A stretch of 64,000 nt of DNA. Source: Podaxis mareebaensis (Eukaryota > Basidiomycota > Agaricomycetes > Agaricales > Agaricaceae). The translations under genes and the position numbers were made by a program. The notes under the pieces are model-generated. The model searched no databases and was not told the origin of the DNA. It saw only the letters and a program-made list of their open reading frames with translations. Every line of letters starts with the position of its first letter. Positions within the stretch are counted from its first letter, which is position 1. The stretch lies in the NCBI GenBank assembly GCA_018524725.1, contig JAEUWP010000443.1:1-64000 (forward strand). Direction: 5' to 3'. Positions 40,243 to 53,000 of this stretch are shown piece by piece.

Positions 40243-42228
40243 ATGTACCTGGATTATCTGACTTTCGTATTTTGCATCCTCCTCTCCTTCGCCACCTGGT
40301 ATCACCAAAAACGGTCCAGGTTGCCCCCAGGTCCCCCCGCCCGTCTTCTTGGCAATGCACACCACGTTTCACGAACAGAGCCTTGGTTGGCCTTCAAGAA
40401 ACTCGCTGACCAGTATGGTAGGACACCCCGTTCTCTATCCGAGGGGGTTATCAATGCACACTTTCTTAGGGCCTATCATTTGCTTGTGGATGTTCAGAAC
40501 CAAGACTATCATCCTGAACGACTATCGCACCGCCAACATTCTTCTTGATCAGCGCTCCGCCATCTATTCGAGCAGACCTGATTTCTTAATGAGCGGTTAC
40601 CTGGCAGGGAGGAGGAATAGTGTATTCTTGACAAAGACGACGAGCCCTCGGTTCAAAATCTACAGGACACTCCTTCACAAGACGCTGAACCAGAGAGCCA
40701 TCCAGGCTTATAAAGCTTTGCAGCTTGCGGAATGCCAGACACTGTTGAAAGGCCTCCTCGAAACCCCGGACAAGTTCATCTCTCATCTTCGCAGGCAGGT
40801 CTCAACTATGGTTTGTGGATGGCAACCTAAAACTCTATCAGGAATGCCGTGGCAGTGATTACCAGTGTCGCATATGGCTATCAAGTCGGATCTGAAGAAG
40901 ACGAGTTTGTGCGTTTGTTGGAGAAATCTTTCGAATTGTCGAACGCGCTTAATGTTCCTGGTAAATTCTGGGTGGAATACTTCCCCGCCTGTGAGCTTAA
41001 CGCACTTTCGGACATTGGAACGACATTCATGTTTGTCATCTCAAGTGCGGTACATCCCGGAATGGGTCCCAGGCGCCGGATTCAAGAAGTTGGCCAGAAC
41101 CATTGCCCGACAGTTGGAACAGATTGACCATATCCCCCTCGAGTGGGCAAAGTCCCAAATTGTAAGTTCCCCCCATGCACCCCAAGTGCTGAATGACCAT
41201 TCATTTCTTCACCAGGCGACTGGATCCTACAGGCCGTCTTTCATATCTGATCATATTAAGGATGGAAAGTTTGCGTCGACTGAAGAGGAGAGAGATGATA
41301 TCCTGAGGTGGTGTAGTGTGTCCCTGTATGTTGGAGGAGGAGACACGGTAAGCCTTTCTATACAAGCTGCGGTACTCAGACTGGTTGACCTTTGCAGAGT
41401 GTTTCGGTTCTAACCACGTTCTTCCTCCTCATGGCACTCCATCCTGACGTCCAAAACCGCGCCCGCGAGGAAATAGACAGGGTGCTCGGAGGTAATATGG
41501 TAACTCATGAAGATCGACCCTCCCTGCCATACGTCAATGCGATGATCAAGGAGATTATGCGTTGGGGCCCTGTTGCACCGTTAGGTCAGCCGCACCATAT
41601 GAAAAGAAAGATGGTGGCTGAAACACCTTTCTTTAGGAATCTTGCATCAGGTGACCGAGGATGATTACTTTGAGGGGTACTACATCCCGAAGGGTGCACG
41701 CATTGTGGCTAACATCTGGTGAGCTACGTCACCGTTCACAATGAGAGCATGCATTTACGGACGACGTCTTTGAAAGGGCAATGGCTCATGATGAAAATGT
41801 GTACCCAAACCCATCCGTCTTCGACCCAACGCGGTTCCTCGGCGACAACCAACAGTTAGATCCAACCAAATTTGTTTTCGGGTTTGGTCGCCGAGTGTGT
41901 CCAGGTGAGATCGGGCGTTCTTTGTACCAATGATGAAACTAACCTCGAGTATTAGGAATGCATCTTGCAGAGGCGTCTATCTTCCTTAATGTGACCAACA
42001 TCCTCGCCAACTTCATCATCTACAAGAAAATGGGGGAAGATGGTCGAGAAATAGAGCCTGAAGTACACTGGTCAACCGGTGTAACCGCGTAAGCCCGAAA
42101 CGTTATCATGTTGAATGGAACCTGACCCGACGACAATTAGACATCTGAAGCCATTCCTGTGTCGCATAACACCACGTTCTCCCAGTACACTCCGGTCGGT
42201 CCTGCTCCAGGGTGACAAGTTCTCTTGA
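40243..42228 (+). CDS. Cytochrome P450 monooxygenase
   Basis: Ten exons: 40243-40417, 40470-40794, 40842-40990, 41046-41161, 41216-41347, 41398-41584, 41637-41718, 41777-41904, 41956-42088, 42141-42228 (1,515 nt, 504 aa). An N-terminal membrane anchor (FVFCILLSFATWY) is followed by the proline-rich hinge LPPGPPARLLGN. The I-helix has VGGGDT, the ExxR is in IKEIMRW, the PERF-like FDPTRF precedes the haem loop FGFGRRVCPGMHLAEA with its Cys ligand. This is a complete microsomal P450 that uses a P450 reductase. It belongs to the large set of basidiomycete P450s resembling sterigmatocystin-type oxidoreductases; the substrate is unknown. The intron at 40795-40841 has a GC donor. No other pathway genes are adjacent. 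Confidence 0.92.
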
Positions 42229-42598
42229 AAGCTGGGATCAGGTGGAAACTGCTGATAGGTTGTATATGTTCCAAATCCGTATGTTGAGTGTGACTGCTGG
42301 TGTTCGCTACTGACCCTTCCCTTTGTATTTGTGGAGGGTCTTCATATCTGTAACTGCTGGTGTTCACGACTGACCTTTCCTTTTGTATTCGTGGAGGGTC
42401 TTCATATCTGTGACTGTGTGTTAAGAAAACCAACGTTCGAAGTTCGCAACGCTGGTTCTGACAGAGACAACGAACGATGTATTGATACAGAATATCGAAA
42501 GAACGCTGTGGTATGTTTTCGTTAGTCCAGTGTTCAAGAACGGGCGACAGCTACTCACTATGGTACTTTTATGATATACGAAAGCTGAGGATGTCGCC
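42229..42598. other. Convergent intergenic region
   Basis: 370 bp between the P450 stop and the RRP7 stop. It contains the 60-bp duplication listed separately; otherwise only 3' untranslated sequence is expected. Confidence 0.6.
42291..42410. repeat. 60-bp tandem duplication
   Basis: Two adjacent 60-bp units (42291-42350 and 42351-42410) match at 54 of 60 positions, with a six-base start of a third copy. The region is in the 3' flank of the P450 and RRP7 genes. A 98-codon minus-strand frame (42433-42137) runs through it and would encode a 20-residue repeat, but lacks other support. Confidence 0.8.
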
Positions 42599-43583
42599 TC
42601 AATATGGCTTGAAACGTCTTGATGCTTTCAGCTTCTCCACTTTGGCCTTGTCTTCCTCCCACTTGCGCTTCAAATCCAGCAGTTCTGTAATGGAAAATTT
42701 AGTACGCAAGGTTGAATAACAAGGGAAGTTCCATGGTACCTTTTCTCTGCTTTTCGGCCTTCTGGAAAGCATAGAATCCCTCTTTCTCCTTCTTTTCCTT
42801 TTTCTTGTTATTCCGCGTTCTCGTTTGTCCCGTCTGCTGGAACTTCTTGCTCGCCACACCGACACCACCTCCCAACGTCTGACCATAAGCACCACCTCTC
42901 GTGACCAGTGTAAATCCATCCTCATCTACGATAGCCTCGCCCTTGCGATACTGTGATTTCTGCTTCGTCTTGGCCAATTCGTATTCGTAAACCTCGATAT
43001 AAGTGTTTGCGTGTTCTTCCACTGCATCCAATGGCGGTCGTAATGAATCATAGAGCGCGAGATAGTGAGCGAGACCTGTAGGTTCTTCGGTGGTAGGCCA
43101 TGGTCTAGATTTGGACAGTGAATTCACTGCACGATCAAGCGACGAGGAATCAAGGAACACTATATGGGCTGATCCACCAGTTTTGCGCAATGTTCGGAGA
43201 GGAACTGTCGGTAGGGGTGTGACTTTGGGTATTTCTTCCTTTGACACTTTCCGTCGTTTCCGTGGCTTCTCGCCCTCAACTTCCATTGCCTCCTCGTTAT
43301 CCTCTTCATCCTCCTCGTCGTCGGTATCATGCTCCGATTCCTCTACGTTATCTGTGCTGAACACAACCTTCTCTACTGTCCCCGCGTTCTTGAAAAGTTG
43401 AATCAAGTCTCGTTCTGTGGCGTCTGGTGGCACATTCACCAGGAAAAGTGTTCGGCCTACGGGTAGTCCGTCGTTATTCTTCTTCGAGCCTGCATGTGCT
43501 CGTGCATAGATATAGTGTGTCGCGGACGCAGAATACGTAATAGGGATTGGGGTGAACCCACTGAAGAGTGTAGGATGGCCCAT
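42599..43583 (-). CDS. RRP7: RRP7, ribosomal RNA-processing protein 7
   Basis: Two exons: 43583-42740 and 42684-42599 (930 nt, 309 aa). MGHPTLFSGFTPIPITYS begins an N-terminal RRM-like fold with RTLFLVNVPPDATERDLIQ; an acidic loop (ESEHDTDDEEDEEDNEEAM) and a basic stretch RKRRKVSK are inserted, and SAHIVFLDSSSLDRAV closes the fold. The C-terminal RRP7 domain is the helical EKQRKELLDLKRKWEEDKAK ending SRRFKPY, which is the family signature end. Rrp7 is part of the UTP-C module of the small-subunit processome and is needed for pre-18S rRNA processing in the nucleolus. The gene converges with the P450. Confidence 0.92.
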
Positions 43584-45374
43584 GGCTGAAGCTATCGTAT
43601 TTCAAAAATCTTGCCCTAGGGCATGATCAATGTTTGGTCGTCACGTCGTTGCCAAATATTGAATTTGCCCACCCATATCCTCCCATACCTATCCTGTTCA
43701 GCCGATTTGTGATCGGTCCGGGTACGAGAGGCGGCTCGGAAAATAATTTACAAGACATAGTTACAAGTGGGCGAGCGTTGCATAAAGCTGGCGCATTGTG
43801 GATGCCGGTTATGGGTGGGGCGAAAAAGAAGTATTTGTGGGGAACCAAACTAATACTCTGATCCCTGTGCTGGAGCCAGCCAAGTTGTTCGGAAACTGCG
43901 AGTGAATCGGACTCAGGTTGAAGCCGGACACACTATACCCCACTATAGATCTGTTTTCCACGCAATGATATACCATCCGATGTCCTATATCGCTTGTTGC
44001 TTCTCGAGATTATTAAAATAAAGTATGTGTGCAAACAGTTTTCAGCAAGATTCAGGGTGTGGAGCAGTTTAGTTTCGACTCAATTTTCGCTCTTTCGCTG
44101 AAGACTCACTGAAGGTGGAGTTGCAATTAGGCTTTATGAATTGTTTTCAACTGCATTCCCTCAAATCACAGCGTAGGAGCCACCATGAATAGTCAATTCT
44201 TACTGTTGCAAATTTGCTTTCTACCAGGCTTAGCGTTCGGGCGGTCCTAGTAGTCCCTAGTCCCTAGCCTATGACTTGTTGCTCCACTAGGACAAACATC
44301 TAACAGTGATGTCGTTGGGGTTTCCGAATTTTCTAGATTCCCTTTCTGATGTCTTACCGCGAGCCTTGATCCCAAACAACAGGCTATCTTTTTATATGGG
44401 AAGCTGAAACGGCGAGGCTGTACACACTAAAATTCCGCACCCAACAACGAGCCCGACAGTGTAATGTTTGATGTTAATCAAGATGAAAAGCGAGATGGCT
44501 GCCCCAGTAGCTGCACTGCTCAATGATTTCTGAATATTTTCCTTCAATCCGGGAAGGCTCGCAACCAAATGTGTCCTATAGCTATACTCATCACAGACGA
44601 TTAGATAAGAGAGGCTCGGCGACTTCGATAGTCTGTATGTGTCCTAAATCCAACCGTTAGCTAAGTCCAGGGTCGGGCTGGGGTCGAAAAACCATGGTTC
44701 GCGATTGACGTAACACTCATCAGTCCAATTCGGACATGTGGCGTGTGAGGAACAGACGAAGTTATTTCGGGACTGAACTTGTCTCGGAGTCTTAGGCCAA
44801 GAAAATGATTCGCACATCGTTTGAGAAATAACTAATCCTTCTAGAACGTGCCAAAGCATACCATATCATAAAAGAGGAAAGATCATGTATTTGTACGCAA
44901 TAGAAACAAGATTGAATTTCGTAATGTACGATATTTACAGCGTATAGCAGATTAAAAAACGTCCCAACTTGCTACCCAAGTCACAGACGCAGATAGAGTG
45001 AAGTATAAACAGGAACCGATACGAGAAGCTTTGTGGACAATGCAAAACTCGAGAGAGGACGAACACTGGTACACAACGGTGAATACAAACAAAACAAAAA
45101 GCTAGACTGAACGAGGTATGACTGGAAGGAACACAAACATGCAACGAAAGACATTACGAGAAGCAAGCTATCTTGAAAACAACATGGGGAATGGATAGTG
45201 TACGCTCCGTTATAGAGAGCAAACCATAGTTGGAAGAAGCCCGCGTTAAGTATGAGCTTCAGAGTGAAGGAAAAGAAAACTCCAACCAATAATTTTATGT
45301 ATCATAGCGAGATGAGAATCCAGGACAACACGGAAACATATAGACGTGATAGCTTGGGATCATCATACATGACC
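43584..45374. other. Long intergenic region
   Basis: 1.8 kb between the RRP7 start and the stop of the RRM protein gene. Apart from the weak gene candidate at 44,393-44,859 I see no conserved frame. The right end (44,900-45,374) is probably the 3' untranslated region of the RRM gene. Confidence 0.5.
44393..44859 (-). CDS. Weak candidate gene with a C-terminal membrane segment
   Basis: An open frame from 44859 has SSHATCPNWTDECY. If joined at a weak donor (TAC/GTCAAT near 44,709) to an acceptor at 44,648, it continues in frame as DTYRLSKSPSLSYLIVCDEY and ends at TAA 44,393-44,395. The end holds a hydrophobic stretch (AAISLFILINIKHY, TVGLVVGCGILV) that could span a membrane twice. No family is recognised and no start is confirmed, so this could be chance. 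Confidence 0.25.
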
Positions 45375-48261
45375 CTAGTTGGGTGAGGAGGGTTTGACAG
45401 TTGTTTGGTATGAGGTCGAGATGTTACCTGATATCTCCGGCGATTTCCACGGGCGGTCCAGATCAAGACTGGCGAGAGTACCATTGAGATCCTCCAGGTC
45501 ATTATGATCAGCTTCAGTGCGGCTGTTCGATACAGGGGTGTGACTGGAGGGGGGGCGTGAGATCTGTTCTGGACGACTGATGGTTCTATCAGCCATGTCA
45601 AGATAAGGGCCGTAACGCGCAGCACTTGGGGAATGAGCGGACGGGGAGACTTTGCCCGCAATGGAAGCTCCGTTCGAGGATTTAAGGTCCTGTGTCTGCA
45701 GCTGGTGAGGGTAGAAGCCTGGTGCAAATGCCTTAGATGGATGGGGCAATGCTTCGGAGCGGGTAAACGACGCAGCTTCTCGCGACTTGGCTTCTTCAAT
45801 GAAGTGATTAGGGTCTGGGGAGAATGGAGAGAAGTTGGAAAGCGTGCGTTGAATATCGGGGCGAGGCAAAAAGCCATTCAAACCAAAGGAATCTCCACTC
45901 TGAGGTACATCAGCTCCCGATCTCAATTTCGCATCCGATCCTAGGCTGGAGGCGATGCTTGTCGCAAAGGTGTCATTGCCAGTATTGGTAGTGTTTGCGC
46001 TCATTTCGTTGTCCGCGCCCGGGGACGTTGGTGAGATATAACCTTGTTGGCTCAGCTTATAGAGTAATTGCAGTGCTTGATCGGGCGTCATAGCATTGCC
46101 CATAGACAAGGAGGGCGTCGGGTACTGGGCTTGCAATGCAGCAGCTTGGGCGGCCTGCGCCGCAGCCTGAGCGGCTTTATCTAAAAATGAAATGAGTGGT
46201 TGTTCAAGATGCAAGCAAGATCTATTACACTGACATTGACTACGACCCCAGCTCAACCTGATACGGCTACCGCCAATAGGGAATCCTTGCATCTTCTCTA
46301 TTGCACGTTCGGCATCCGCTTTACGCACAAATTGGACGAAACCACAGTGCTTGCCGACTGGGACCTTGACCTATTGGGATGTCAGACCGTGTCGATGACA
46401 ACTGAGGGAAAGCGCATACATAATGGATATCGCCGAAAGGAGCAAAGAAAGTCCTGAGTGTCTCCTCCGAAATTAAGGGCGACAGACCTCCAACGAATAC
46501 AGTAGTGTTATAAGGATCGGTGGAAGTAAGCTGCTCGCCGTTTGGACCAATAAGGTTTCCCAGAATCGCTCTTGCTTGAGCGTGATGCTTCCAAGATTCC
46601 TCATTAATGAGGTATCCATCGTCTGTCTGACCAAGTACGTGGCGGAGTTGGGCTTCGCTAAGCAATGATGGGACGCCTGTTCCATTACCGAGTCTTGGAT
46701 CACTTCCGGAGAATCCCTGAAGGAGCTGCCATAACAGTTCAAATAACGGAAATTAGCTGGTAGAAATCAACTCACCGTAGATCCCGTATTCGAACTCAGG
46801 GAAGCACCAGAGCTTGAACCGCCCAGGGAGTTGGAGGATGATCCTTGGACAGAGGTGCTTCCGAGGGAGCCGCTCGAATTTGTGGCGGCGATGGGGGCGG
46901 ATACGCTTTTAGCCTGGGCCGCAGTCGGAAGCGGGAGGGCAATGGTGACCGGTTGATTGTCGGTACCGGAAATAGGTGCGTTGAACGATGCCTGAGGAAA
47001 CTCGATGGGGAGAGTTGGAGGCGGTTTGAACTTGGCTGTGGCTGGGGAGATGCGCACTGGGAATTTTGGTGAGATATATGCGTCGCATGTGGGAGGGGGT
47101 TTCTTACTGGGACGCGACAAGCAATAGAGGCCGTGCATTTCGATCAAAGCTCGCTGTTGATCGGCTTCGTCAGTGAAACTTCGAGTATAGGTTAGCCCAG
47201 GTAAAGATCGAGTTACAAGAAGGGGCGTACCGTACGAAGCCATAACCACGAGATATACCTGTAACGGGATCGAGCATAATTTTAGCACTCTTGCAGCTAA
47301 GGAACGGTCGAATGAATTTGGGCTCTCTGTCATTACGCAGACCGAGAACAGGGTTACGGAAGACAGCCACGAGGTCAGAGTTCGACGTTTCGGGGGCGAG
47401 GTCGCCAACGAAGATGCTGTACTCCTTCTGGTACTGCTGGGAGTTCCCGTTATATGCGGGTGTAGCAGCAGGAAAGGTGGTATTCATAGGCGGAGGCACA
47501 GCAGGGGCCCAATTGAGGACAAAAGGCTTGGAGGAGTTGGGCATTGTCGTGGCACCGCCTTTGCCGCTGTTGTTAATCTGGGCGAGGACAGACGCAGCGT
47601 GGGCGGGAGTGGGGAACGTCAAGAAGCAATAGCCAGGATTGTTTGCCTGTTGGCCGGTTGTCGGATCAGGGGCGGGATGTGGCACTTTGATATTGACGGG
47701 ATCCCAGCCCATGATACTGCAGACTTGCTTAGCGTACTCTTCATCCATCCAAGGCTCAAAGTTTCCCCAGAGCAGAGTCGAGCGAGATAAATTGTTGGCG
47801 GATGTCGGGAGAAGTGTCGGGCCGGAGAATTGGGGCTGGCGGGTAGGGTTATCTCTGTCGGGGATGGGGGATGACTGATAGAGGGTGCCCTGTTCGTTTG
47901 TAGGGGAATGGGTGTGGGGGGAAGGAGGGGAGCGGTAGAGATGAAGATGGTGGTTCAAAGCAGAGATTGGCTGGGAGGCGATCTGCAAAGTTGAGCTGTT
48001 GGGATTGTGTCTGTTTGGTCCAAGCATAGAGTCTGCGATCCCATTCCCATAGTCCCGCTCATTCTGTACCAGTCCCCGTGTCTGTCCTCCCCCGAGCGTC
48101 GTAGTTAGCCCAGGATATCTTCCCAGGCCCTGCGATCCCCCGCGATCGCTCCTTAGCGAGATCAGAGCTGCAATCTCCGCTTCTCTGTCACCGTTCCCGC
48201 GATACCCAGACGTACTGAACCCCGAAGTAAGGTCGAGGTCCTTGGCGTCAGCGCGAGACAT
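45375..48261 (-). CDS. Three-RRM RNA-binding protein (Nam8/Csx1/TIA1 type)
   Basis: Six exons: 48261-47231, 47178-47108, 47056-46776, 46725-46420, 46370-46235, 46180-45375 (2,631 nt, 876 aa). Residues 1-155 are disordered. RRM1 is divergent (STLLWGNFEPWMDEEYAKQV...GYCFLTF). RRM2 has IFVGDLAPETSNSDL (RNP2) and SRGYGFVRF (RNP1). RRM3 has TVFVGGLSPLISEETLRTFF and HCGFVQFVRKADAE. The linker between RRM2 and RRM3 is Ser/Gly/Asn-rich. After RRM3 comes an Ala/Gln run (AAQAAAQAAQAAALQAQ) and a long Ser/Pro tail. Order and sequences fit the fungal Nam8/Ngr1/Csx1 group, which binds pre-mRNA or mRNA in splicing or stress control. The frame upstream of the ATG at 48261 stays open to 48,321 but has no ATG there. 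Confidence 0.9.
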
Positions 48262-50011
48262 GGCTGGTCCGGTATGAGAGGCAAATTCAGAGAGACGAGG
48301 TGCCGTAAAGGCAGGCGACACTACGTGGTTAGGGATGGGTTTGAGGTGATGGGAGGAGAGCAGTCAGGAGAAAATGTGGTTTTCGTCCTTAGACTGCGCA
48401 AACAAAGGGGGAATAGATGGGTGCAGAGATGATATGTGAGCACGACAGCGGAGAAGATGGACAGGGGGAGGAAGGAAAAAAAGAGGAACAGCGAAGCAAC
48501 GGATTGCAGCAGCGAAACCCGACTGGAAAGCAACCAAAAGGCGATAGCAAGAAGCAGCAAGGTTGGATTTCACCAACAACGGTGCAGAAGAGAAGTGTGT
48601 GGACGAGTCCAAAATATGATGAACTGGCAGAGGTTAGTTGAGGTCGACGTGGTACGTTGCGAAGTGGACCAGGGGTTTCAAATTGCGCGGAGAAAAGAAA
48701 ATCGTTTATGGAATTCCCGCGCTTCCCCCTGACTCGGCCAACATCGTTCGTCCTTACCACCATCTCATCTAGTAAGTGTTTAGACGTAGACGTATCAATC
48801 GTTGGACCGATTCCTTGTTCTGCTGTCCCAATCGGCGAGTGGTCAATCCTGCCGAGAAGTCAGGTTGCCTTCTGAATTGCCTCCGCATTGTCTCGCATTT
48901 CTGCACATGGAAGCCAGTATTCTTTCTTGTACATTTTTGGGGAACAATAGAATGATGGCGCAAAGGATTAAGGATGGTGATGCGAGCCTGAAATGCGCTC
49001 CTGTCAACCTGCCTTCCTGGAACGCTTCTTCAATTTGTATATTACTGTGGGTCCAGTGGCTGTGCTCTTTTCTTGCCAACTACAGCAATTTTCCTCCAGC
49101 CTGCCGACTATAATTACCTCTGACAACAGCGCGACAGGATAACCCGAAGGCAACTGGTAGTCAGTCCTCGGCGTTTGAGTAGTGAGGGGCACAGCATCTG
49201 TTTAATGGGTGCTATGACCAAGCAACGAGGGTTCCCAACACCAACTTCCGGTTCCGGTTGATTACTTCGTTTCACGGTTCCTTTTCTGTTTCGACCCGTG
49301 ATGTTTAACGTGGAAGACTCCCGATGATCTGAGTGCACACATTGTCCTCTCGCAACGGAATGTAGCTTGCCACAGCGTAGGAGTTTAAGAATGGCATTCG
49401 GGTATTGAATCAGGGGCTTACGCCGTTGATGCAAAAGAGTCATAGACGACTTGTCAGGCTCCATGTTCAATTATGACCACCATCTGTTTGATCATTTAGG
49501 CAATAGCTGCTTATGTCAAGGAGATAACGGGGCGGGGTTTGTGTGAATAGCAGCGCAATGGTATGATGGCGCACCCCGGCGGGTATGCAGGATCAATTGC
49601 ATGTTTACATTCGCCAGGCCAAATATAACCTCTTAATGGGTCTATAAGGCCGCCCATGGATCTTTTGAATAAACCGCCAAAACCATGTTTATGTCGTCTG
49701 CGACTGCATACGACGACTCGTAGCCATTCTGATGGTGCAGTAAAGGCTAGTACTTAAAGGTCTTGGCGCTTAGTCATCCATCATAGCGAAATCAATAGTT
49801 CCCCGTGTCCAAGTTCTCGTCGTTGATTGCACTTAATCCTTGGTGTATTGGGCTTCGTCATCGCCAGGATTCTCTGCACACTTTAATACCTCACTCATTC
49901 CCTATCATCTTCAGGACATAACCGCCCCATAAGGACTCATTCGTCATCGTGGATTACGCGTCGTTGTTTGAAAAGTTGCCTGGTGCAGGCGGCAGTAGAG
50001 GGACTGCGAAT
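48262..50011. other. Divergent intergenic region
   Basis: 1.75 kb between the RRM gene and the RasGAP gene. The part next to the RRM gene (48,300-48,600) is purine-rich on the plus strand, that is, pyrimidine-rich ahead of the RRM gene on its own strand, as in fungal leaders. Open frames on both strands overlap and show no domains. Pyrimidine-rich sequence also precedes the RasGAP start. Confidence 0.6.
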
Positions 50012-53000
50012 ATGCCTCGCCGGCCTTCTGGAGCAATTGGTCCTTCCCAGGGATCCTCAACAAGTCTCAACATGTCTTCCCGCACGCAACGGCCTGGCGA
50101 GTCAAGTGTCACTCTCATTACTTCCCAATCTCTTCCCTCCCAGCAGCCATCCCAAATAACGATGGAGATAAATGGAAATCGCTATCAGAAAGTCGTATCG
50201 GCGTTGGCAAGTAGGTTGAGAAACAAGGTGCGTCTCACCTGTATGCTTGGTGTGAATTCGAAATTCGAAACTTGGACTTGTCTAGCTTCCGTGCAACTCT
50301 GGACACACCTTGGATGCAGTTGAGGCCGATGAAATTGTGCAAGAAGCAATTGAAGCGTTGACGGAGCTCCCAAATGATGCACTGGCAGTGATAGCGTGGA
50401 ACTTGGGCAACATCTTGGATGCTCTCTCCAAGGTAACCTCCCCCTTATTAACCTCACTCGATAAGTTTACTCACGGGTTACATGCAGCAAGTGGATGAGC
50501 AGAGCCAGTTTTCCCTTGAAACCCTCCAGTCCCAGCTCTTCATCCTCAAGGTTTTGTCCGTCAACTTGGCTTCGCGACTCGCTCCTGGTGCTCGCTCCCA
50601 GCCCCAGTCCGTTGCAGCCTCTTATTTGGCGCCAAACTCCCCAACCACTGTCAGTTCGTTCCAGCAACGGAGGCGACAGGCTTCATCAGAATACTCTGAT
50701 GCTGCATCATGGCCATCTGATATCCCACCTCTTGAAGAACGATGTGCACGTTACGTCCTCAGCATCATCCTTATATTCCTTCGACAAACTGCCCCGGCCG
50801 AGGCCCCCCTCATCCTTCCTTCCAAGACATCGGACTTAACTTTTCGCGATTTTGAAACGGAGCCTGCGCTGCAGCAAGAAGTGCCCAATGACAACCCAGA
50901 CCACGTCAATCACAACCAACCACCACTGAGGACGCAGACATCTTCGGGTTCAGTTCTCTCTGGGAAGATGAGCATCAATTCGACCATACGCATCCCGACT
51001 GTCCAGATGAAATACGAGAAAACCCACATGTCACTAGTCAAATCGAGGGCTGCTGTCATTGCCCTGATTGCGGAGTTTTCTGGTCGCATCATCTTCAGCA
51101 TTTCTGCGTCGAACTGGAGCACTGTGTTTGAACGGCTGAGATCGAAGATCAGAGCTTTGGCCAATAAACCCGAAGAGACGGCAGATTTCACAGACTTACA
51201 GTTATTGGCATATATCATCTTTGATAGACAGCGGCTTGTTCAGGTTCTCAATGGTAGGTGTCCAAATTCTATCTCGAGCCCTATCCTGGTTCGAAGACCC
51301 TTTCCACAGAATTATCGTCCCTGCTAGTAAACATGCAGCGCGATGCTCAACTAGCAATCGCTTCTCCTCTCCGCTCTGCTATCTGGAATTGGATAGAATA
51401 CCATCCAAGGGAGTTCAACGAGATCGTTCGAGCCAGAGGGAAAACAGAAGGAGCTCCCGAACGCGTCTTCGATCTGCTTTTCTCCAAACTTAAAACTGGA
51501 GACGAGAGGGTCGTGTGGCCGTCACTTACAGCATTATGTTGCATGATTTCTGAGCGACTTGCGACGGATCATATTCAATACAGTGGTAAGGGGTATAAGA
51601 TCTCGAGGAAGGTAAGTTACTCTCCTTTAGCTGGGTGTGTGTACTGACAACGTATAGGATCTGAGGTTCCTCGATGAATTGCTGAGACAAACTGGTAGTC
51701 CGGGTGCCTGGAAGACTTCCGAAGTTGCTTTGGCATCTGCTGTCGATCTATGTCGTGGAGCAATGTTCGCTACCGTCGAGGAAGATGAAGAGGTCCCACT
51801 ACGGTTGCTTGCTGCCGACGTTGCCCATGAAATCAAGGTGCTTTGGCAGCCTTAGCATCTCTTACGTTTGGTCCGTTGCTAACGCCCGGACTTCTACAGG
51901 GCGCACTTAACCAGATTGTGCAGAAAATTCCTGGTCGACCGAGTATTTGGGAAGTGGAGGAGATTGACGTGGTGTTGTATGCGAATGTGTTGGTCACTGT
52001 GTACCGGTTCCTGTCGCCTGAGGAGTCTGTCTCATTGATCAAGGAATGGATGGAACCTACGCGCTCGGACGCCATCAAGCTTTGTGCTGTGAGGGCGTGT
52101 CTGACGTTGGCACAGGAGGTAAGTCGGTTGTTGTTCTCACTATGCATTTGAACACTTATGAATGGCTAGGCGTCTCGATTCCCCTGGCAACGTTCACTCG
52201 AACCTTTGCATGAGGCTATAGGAAAGCGTTGTCGTGAAGTCTTTAAGACTCTCGGCCACAGACGGCCAGAACTCGATTCGTGGGGTGCTATGAAGCGACC
52301 TGACCCTTACCCCAAAGCCAAGCGCGCCGTATCCGAAGCCTTGACCGACCGCGAATTGCTTATGCTGGGCATCTTGTCATTATGGAGAGCTGACCCGTCC
52401 TTCCACACTACCGGTGCCTCGTCTGCGGATTTAGACGACTGGGTTGGCGTTGTGGTCAAGATCTGGGATGCCTCTGTGGATAATTCGGTCAAGGTTTCAA
52501 CGACGATCTGTCTATGCCGATTTGCGATCAGTACGTTCAGGGCTCCGCCCACGGCGCCGCATTTCTCGTTGATGTCGAAGCTTATTAAGACGTCTTTGTA
52601 AGTCCCGAATATCAGTTTCATGAGATCCAAGCTGACCATGTTTCAAGGCCCGCGACTCTTCTGAGCGTCGCCATGCATCTACTGCGTGCGCGTGAAGACA
52701 TCGAGTTACAGCGTCTATGGGTTGCTTTGGCGTTGCAGATGCTAGATCTTTATCTCGTCAAGATCGAGGTACGTCTCATCTCCGGTTATCCCCTGTTCCT
52801 TGTTCGGTCTGATGGGTGTCGCTACTAGGGTCAACATGTCAAAGAGATACAGTTAGATCCAGATCGTGTGCCTGCGTTCGTCATGGCGGAAATCGCCTTC
52901 ACTGTTACCTTGACTTCGTCGAACAACGTGATTTCCCAGATGGCTGCTAAAGGTCTCAGAAACCTGGCCATCATTCAGCGCCAACCCAATGCACCCCAGA

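Noticed and set aside
41585..41636. Apparent AT donor (CAT/ATGAAA) suggesting a broken splice site in the P450 gene
   Set aside because: A normal GT donor at 41585 with acceptor TTTAG at 41636 restores PLG-ILHQVTEDD in frame, so the gene is intact.
43090..43401. 103-codon serine-rich plus-strand frame
   Set aside because: It is the antisense of the acidic Asp/Glu-rich loop of RRP7.
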